Source: Ruminococcus sp.
GTDB taxonomy: Bacteria > Bacillota_A > Clostridia > Oscillospirales > Ruminococcaceae
DNA length: 9,271 nucleotides
Assembly (NCBI GenBank): GCA_017418765.1
Contig: JAFOMV010000127.1
Location: 1-9,271, forward strand
Direction of reading: 5' to 3'
Part shown: positions 6,861 through 9,271 of the stretch, one piece after another
Numbering within the stretch: position 1 is the stretch's first letter
Layout of the letters: the number at the start of each line of letters is the position of its first letter
Made by a program: the position numbers and the translations under genes
Notes under the pieces: generated by a model
Databases searched by the model: none
What the model saw: only the letters and a program-made list of their open reading frames with translations
What the model was told of the DNA's origin: nothing

Positions 6861-6908
6861 AAATAAAACAGTTACAAAGTCTTGATGATATCGTCCCCCC
6901 CCGTAATA
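6861..6908 (-). repeat. Leader repeat module, copy 1 (G8 tract)
   Basis: This 48-nt copy has + strand blocks CAGTTA (6869-6874), TTGATGA (6882-6888), a C8 tract (6895-6902) and TAATA (6904-6908), matching 6674-6720. In this copy the TGATGATATCG block (6883-6893) is also one arm of an 11-bp inverted repeat with 6920-6930, which places the G8 tract in the 26-nt loop. Confidence 0.5.
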
Positions 6909-7002
6909 CAGGCATTCTTCGATATCATCATGAACTTCTTACAGACATTAGCGATATTCTGTATACCGTCAACATTCTTAGTCTTTCTGTTCAGTTAAAT
7001 TT

Positions 7003-7031
7003 AGTATAGCACACTTCTTCATGAATTGCAA
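7003..7031 (-). promoter_or_regulatory. Probable sigma-A promoter of the CapD-like gene
   Basis: Read leftward, TTGCAA (7031-7026, 4 of 6 consensus) and TATACT (7008-7003, 5 of 6) are 17 nt apart, with TGTGC just before the -10. The GTGTGCTATAmT core matches that of the aminotransferase promoter at 1265-1294. No better promoter was seen nearer to the gene. Confidence 0.7.
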
Positions 7032-7117
7032 TGATGTTTTCAAATCAATTCAATGCACAAAAGAAGAATACTTATGTGAAATGTTACTACTTTTCATTTC
7101 TGCAAAAATACATATGG

Positions 7118-7169
7118 TATGATATGTTTCTTTAAAAACTCATGAAAAAACTGTTCTTCACATATCATA
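7118..7169. promoter_or_regulatory. 10-bp inverted repeat in the divergent spacer (candidate regulatory site)
   Basis: TATGATATGT (7118-7127) and ACATATCATA (7160-7169) are perfect inverted arms 32 nt apart. They lie between the leftward promoter (7003-7031) and the rightward promoter (7291-7319). They could be paired half-sites for a regulator acting on both units. The rest of 7032-7290 is AT-rich with nothing else recognised. Confidence 0.35.
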
Positions 7170-7290
7170 TTATATTGACAGAAAGGCATTTCCGAACCTT
7201 GTTTTTTGTAAATTCATTCCAAAGCCGGTAAGATTTGAGTGCTTTCTGTTATGATAAATTTAAAAATATGCCGCAAATGCATTTTTTCCC

Positions 7291-7319
7291 TTGTCAAAAC
7301 AAAAGTATTGATGTATAAT
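7291..7319 (+). promoter_or_regulatory. Sigma-A promoter of the rfbAB operon
   Basis: TTGTCA (7291-7296, 5 of 6) and TATAAT (7314-7319, perfect) have a 17-nt spacer. A start near 7326 leaves a leader of about 37 nt before the rfbA ATG. Confidence 0.85.
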
Positions 7320-7362
7320 GTTATAGAAAATGTGAATGTGATCGAAATGAGGAGGTCAGTAA

Positions 7363-8247
7363 ATGAAAGGTATAATTCTCGCAGGCGGATCAGGTACAAG
7401 GCTTTATCCGCTTACAAAAGTAACGAGTAAACAACTCCTGCCGGTATATGACAAGCCGATGATCTTTTACCCGTTATCAACACTCATGCTCGCAGGTATC
7501 CGTGATATCCTCATTATCTCAACTCCTACGGATACGCCGAGATTTGAACAACTGCTTGGCGACGGAAGCTCAATGGGAATCAATCTCAGCTATGCAGTCC
7601 AGCCCAGTCCTGACGGACTCGCTCAGGCATTCATCATCGGAGAAGAATTTATCGGCGGCGATACCTGTGCAATGATTCTCGGAGACAACATCTTCTACGG
7701 CGGCTGGTTCAGAAGGAACCTTCAGGAAGCTGTAAGAAATGCTGAAAGCGGCAAGGCTACGATATTCGGCTATTATGTACAGGATCCGCAGCGCTTCGGT
7801 ATCGTTGAATTTGACAACAGCATGAACGTTATCTCAGTTGAAGAAAAACCGGAAAATCCAAAATCAAACTATGCTGTTACAGGTCTTTACTTCTATCCAA
7901 AGGGCATCAGCACTATGGCTAAAAGTGTAATACCTTCCGCAAGAGGTGAACTCGAAATAACAGATCTGAACCGTCTTTATCTTGAACAGGATGACCTGAA
8001 AGTCCAGATACTCGGACGTGGCTTTGCATGGCTCGATACAGGTACGATCGAAAGTCTCATGGACGCTTCTGCGTTTATACAGACCGTTCAGGAACGTCAG
8101 GGTGTCGTAATATCGTCTCCTGAAGAAGTCGCATATTACGAGAAATGGATCACTAAGGAACAGCTTTTACAGACTGCCGAAATGTATGGCAAATCACCTT
8201 ATGGTGTACATCTCCGCCGTGTTGCTGACGGCAAATTCTTATTCTGA
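7363..8247 (+). CDS. rfbA: Glucose-1-phosphate thymidylyltransferase (RmlA/RfbA)
   Basis: First enzyme of dTDP-rhamnose synthesis: it joins dTTP and glucose-1-phosphate to give dTDP-glucose and pyrophosphate in the cytoplasm. At 294 residues it is the normal family length. The N-terminal nucleotide-binding signature [11 protein letters not shown] (8-18) is intact with R13, followed by [13 protein letters not shown] (21-33) with K23. LGDNIFYG (106-113) carries the metal-binding D108, [20 protein letters not shown] (159-178) carries the sugar-phosphate contact K162, and [11 protein letters not shown] (218-228) carries D225. ATG 7363 has AGGAGG (7350-7355) 7 nt upstream. It leads an operon with rfbB, only 11 nt downstream. 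The assignment is secure. Confidence 0.98.
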   Translation: MKGIILAGGSGTRLYPLTKVTSKQLLPVYDKPMIFYPLSTLMLAGIRDILIISTPTDTPRFEQLLGDGSSMGINLSYAVQPSPDGLAQAFIIGEEFIGGDTCAMILGDNIFYGGWFRRNLQEAVRNAESGKATIFGYYVQDPQRFGIVEFDNSMNVISVEEKPENPKSNYAVTGLYFYPKGISTMAKSVIPSARGELEITDLNRLYLEQDDLKVQILGRGFAWLDTGTIESLMDASAFIQTVQERQGVVISSPEEVAYYEKWITKEQLLQTAEMYGKSPYGVHLRRVADGKFLF

Positions 8248-8258
8248 GGTGAATAACA

Positions 8259-9271
8259 ATGACAGTATTTATTACAGGCGGCGCAGGCTTTATCGGCGCA
8301 AATTTCGTATTCCATATGCTTGATACATATCCGGACTATCGTATAGTATGTCTGGATAAGCTGACTTATGCAGGCAATCTTTCAACTCTTGCTCCGGTGA
8401 TGGATAACCCAAATTTCCGTTTCGTAAAGATAGACATATGCGACCGTGAAGCTATCTATAAATTATTCGAGGAAGAAAAGCCGGATATCGTTGTAAACTT
8501 TGCAGCTGAGTCACACGTTGACCGTTCTATTGAGAATCCTGAGATATTCTTACAGACAAATATCCTCGGAACACAGGTCCTCATGGACGCTTGCAGAAAG
8601 TACGGCATACAGAGATATCATCAGGTATCCACAGATGAAGTTTATGGCGATCTTCCACTTGACAGACCTGATCTCTTTTTCACAGAGACTACACCTATCC
8701 ACACAAGCAGTCCCTACAGTTCATCAAAGGCAGGCGCAGATCTGCTCGTTATGGCTTACCACAGAACTTACGGTCTGCCTGTGACAATTTCAAGATGTTC
8801 AAACAACTACGGCCCATATCACTTCCCTGAGAAGCTGATACCTCTTATGATAGCAAATGCACTTGCTGACAAGCCTCTGCCTGTATATGGTGAAGGTCTG
8901 AATGTTCGTGACTGGCTTTACGTTGAGGATCACTGCCGTGCTATCGACCTTATCATTCATAAGGGCAGAGTAGGCGAAGTTTACAACGTAGGCGGTCACA
9001 ACGAGATGAAGAACATCGACATCGTCAAGCTCATCTGTAAGGAACTTGGCAAGCCTGAGAGCCTTATTACTCATGTTGAGGACAGAAAGGGTCACGATAT
9101 GCGTTATGCTATCGATCCTACAAAGATCCACAATGAACTTGGCTGGCTGCCTGAGACAAAGTTCGAGGACGGCATCAAAAAGACTATCAAGTGGTATCTG
9201 GACAACAAGGAATGGTGGGAAACTATTATTTCCGGTGAGTATCAGAATTACTATGATAAGATGTATGGAAA
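8259..9271 (+). CDS. rfbB: dTDP-glucose 4,6-dehydratase (RmlB/RfbB), cut by the window end
   Basis: Second enzyme of the pathway: it converts dTDP-glucose to dTDP-4-keto-6-deoxyglucose with tightly bound NAD. ATG 8259 follows rfbA by 11 nt, and its SD (GAGGTGA, 8246-8252) overlaps the rfbA TGA, so the two are probably translationally linked. The 337 visible codons include NAD loop GGAGFIG (7-13), NFAAESHVDRSI (80-91), catalytic STDEVYGDL with T125, D126, E127 (124-132) and YSSSK with Y153 and K157. RCSNNYGPYHFPEKLIPL and NVRDWLYVEDHC are family blocks further on. The frame is open to the window edge, ending near YYDKMYG, typically only a few residues from the stop, so the enzyme is nearly complete. 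rfbC and rfbD probably follow outside the window. Confidence 0.97.
   Translation, partial: MTVFITGGAGFIGANFVFHMLDTYPDYRIVCLDKLTYAGNLSTLAPVMDNPNFRFVKIDICDREAIYKLFEEEKPDIVVNFAAESHVDRSIENPEIFLQTNILGTQVLMDACRKYGIQRYHQVSTDEVYGDLPLDRPDLFFTETTPIHTSSPYSSSKAGADLLVMAYHRTYGLPVTISRCSNNYGPYHFPEKLIPLMIANALADKPLPVYGEGLNVRDWLYVEDHCRAIDLIIHKGRVGEVYNVGGHNEMKNIDIVKLICKELGKPESLITHVEDRKGHDMRYAIDPTKIHNELGWLPETKFEDGIKKTIKWYLDNKEWWETIISGEYQNYYDKMYG

Larger units (their letters stand above)
6402..6996 (-). ncRNA. Long structured 5' leader of the dehydratase gene (candidate cis-acting RNA)
   Basis: From the predicted start near 6996 to the ATG at 6401 there are about 595 nt with no convincing ORF. Composition is clearly GC-richer than the spacer at 7032-7290. 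Inverted repeats include 6883-6893 with 6920-6930 (11 bp), CCGGC/GCCGG (6836-6840 with 6853-6857), 6662-6669 with 6698-6705 (8 bp), GATCAGAT/ATCTGATC (6616-6623 with 6641-6648), AGCGATC/GATCGCT (6637-6651), and CAGCAGT/ACTGCTG (6500-6506 with 6515-6521) inside AGCAGA/TCTGCT (6482-6487 with 6534-6539). Several exclude one another. I recognise no known riboswitch. An EAR-like processive antitermination role is one idea, because EAR RNAs occur in Bacillus exopolysaccharide operons, but no EAR match is claimed. A separate non-coding RNA is an alternative. Confidence 0.5.

Noticed and set aside
6715..6915. 66-codon leftward ORF in the leader
   Set aside because: It has no SD, runs through homopolymer and inverted-repeat sequence, and gives a protein with no recognisable features.
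7175..7180. TTGACA as a rightward -35 box
   Set aside because: No -10-like hexamer lies 16-18 nt downstream; the pair at 7291-7319 is far better.

Overview
The window looks like a chromosomal segment from a Gram-positive, low-to-mid-GC, Ruminococcus-like member of the Oscillospiraceae. The pointers are a type I dockerin with paired calcium-binding repeats, SLH-like modules, GGAGG ribosome binding sites and near-consensus sigma-A promoters. The genus is an inference; no rRNA or other marker gene is present.

Left to right: (1) a leftward DegT/DnrJ/EryC1/StrS sugar aminotransferase, cut by the window start, with a near-perfect promoter flanked by a 9-bp-arm palindrome. (2) An AT-rich gap of about 370 bp with nothing recognised. 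(3) A rightward gene for a small, very acidic protein of unknown function, with its own promoter, hairpin-rich leader and strong terminator. (4) A leftward VanZ-family membrane protein that appears to lack a standard start codon. (5) A leftward secreted protein with signal peptide, EF-hand, leucine-rich repeats, SLH-like modules and dockerin. (6) A leftward soluble CapD/WbpM-type nucleotide-sugar 4,6-dehydratase. (7) A gap of about 960 bp between divergent genes, holding a predicted 595-nt structured leader for the dehydratase and two divergent promoters. (8) A rightward rfbA-rfbB pair for dTDP-4-keto-6-deoxyglucose synthesis (the dTDP-rhamnose route), rfbB being cut by the window end within a few residues of its stop.

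Most of the window serves the cell surface. rfbA and rfbB make the dTDP-rhamnose precursor. The CapD-like enzyme probably makes a UDP-4-keto-6-deoxy-HexNAc, which the DegT enzyme could aminate. The dockerin/SLH/LRR protein is an exported surface or cellulosome-associated protein. The least explained part is the 6402-6996 leader: it is GC-richer than the AT-rich spacer beside it, full of inverted repeats, contains a twice-repeated module with G7/G8 tracts (read on the transcript), and matches no riboswitch class I could recognise by eye.
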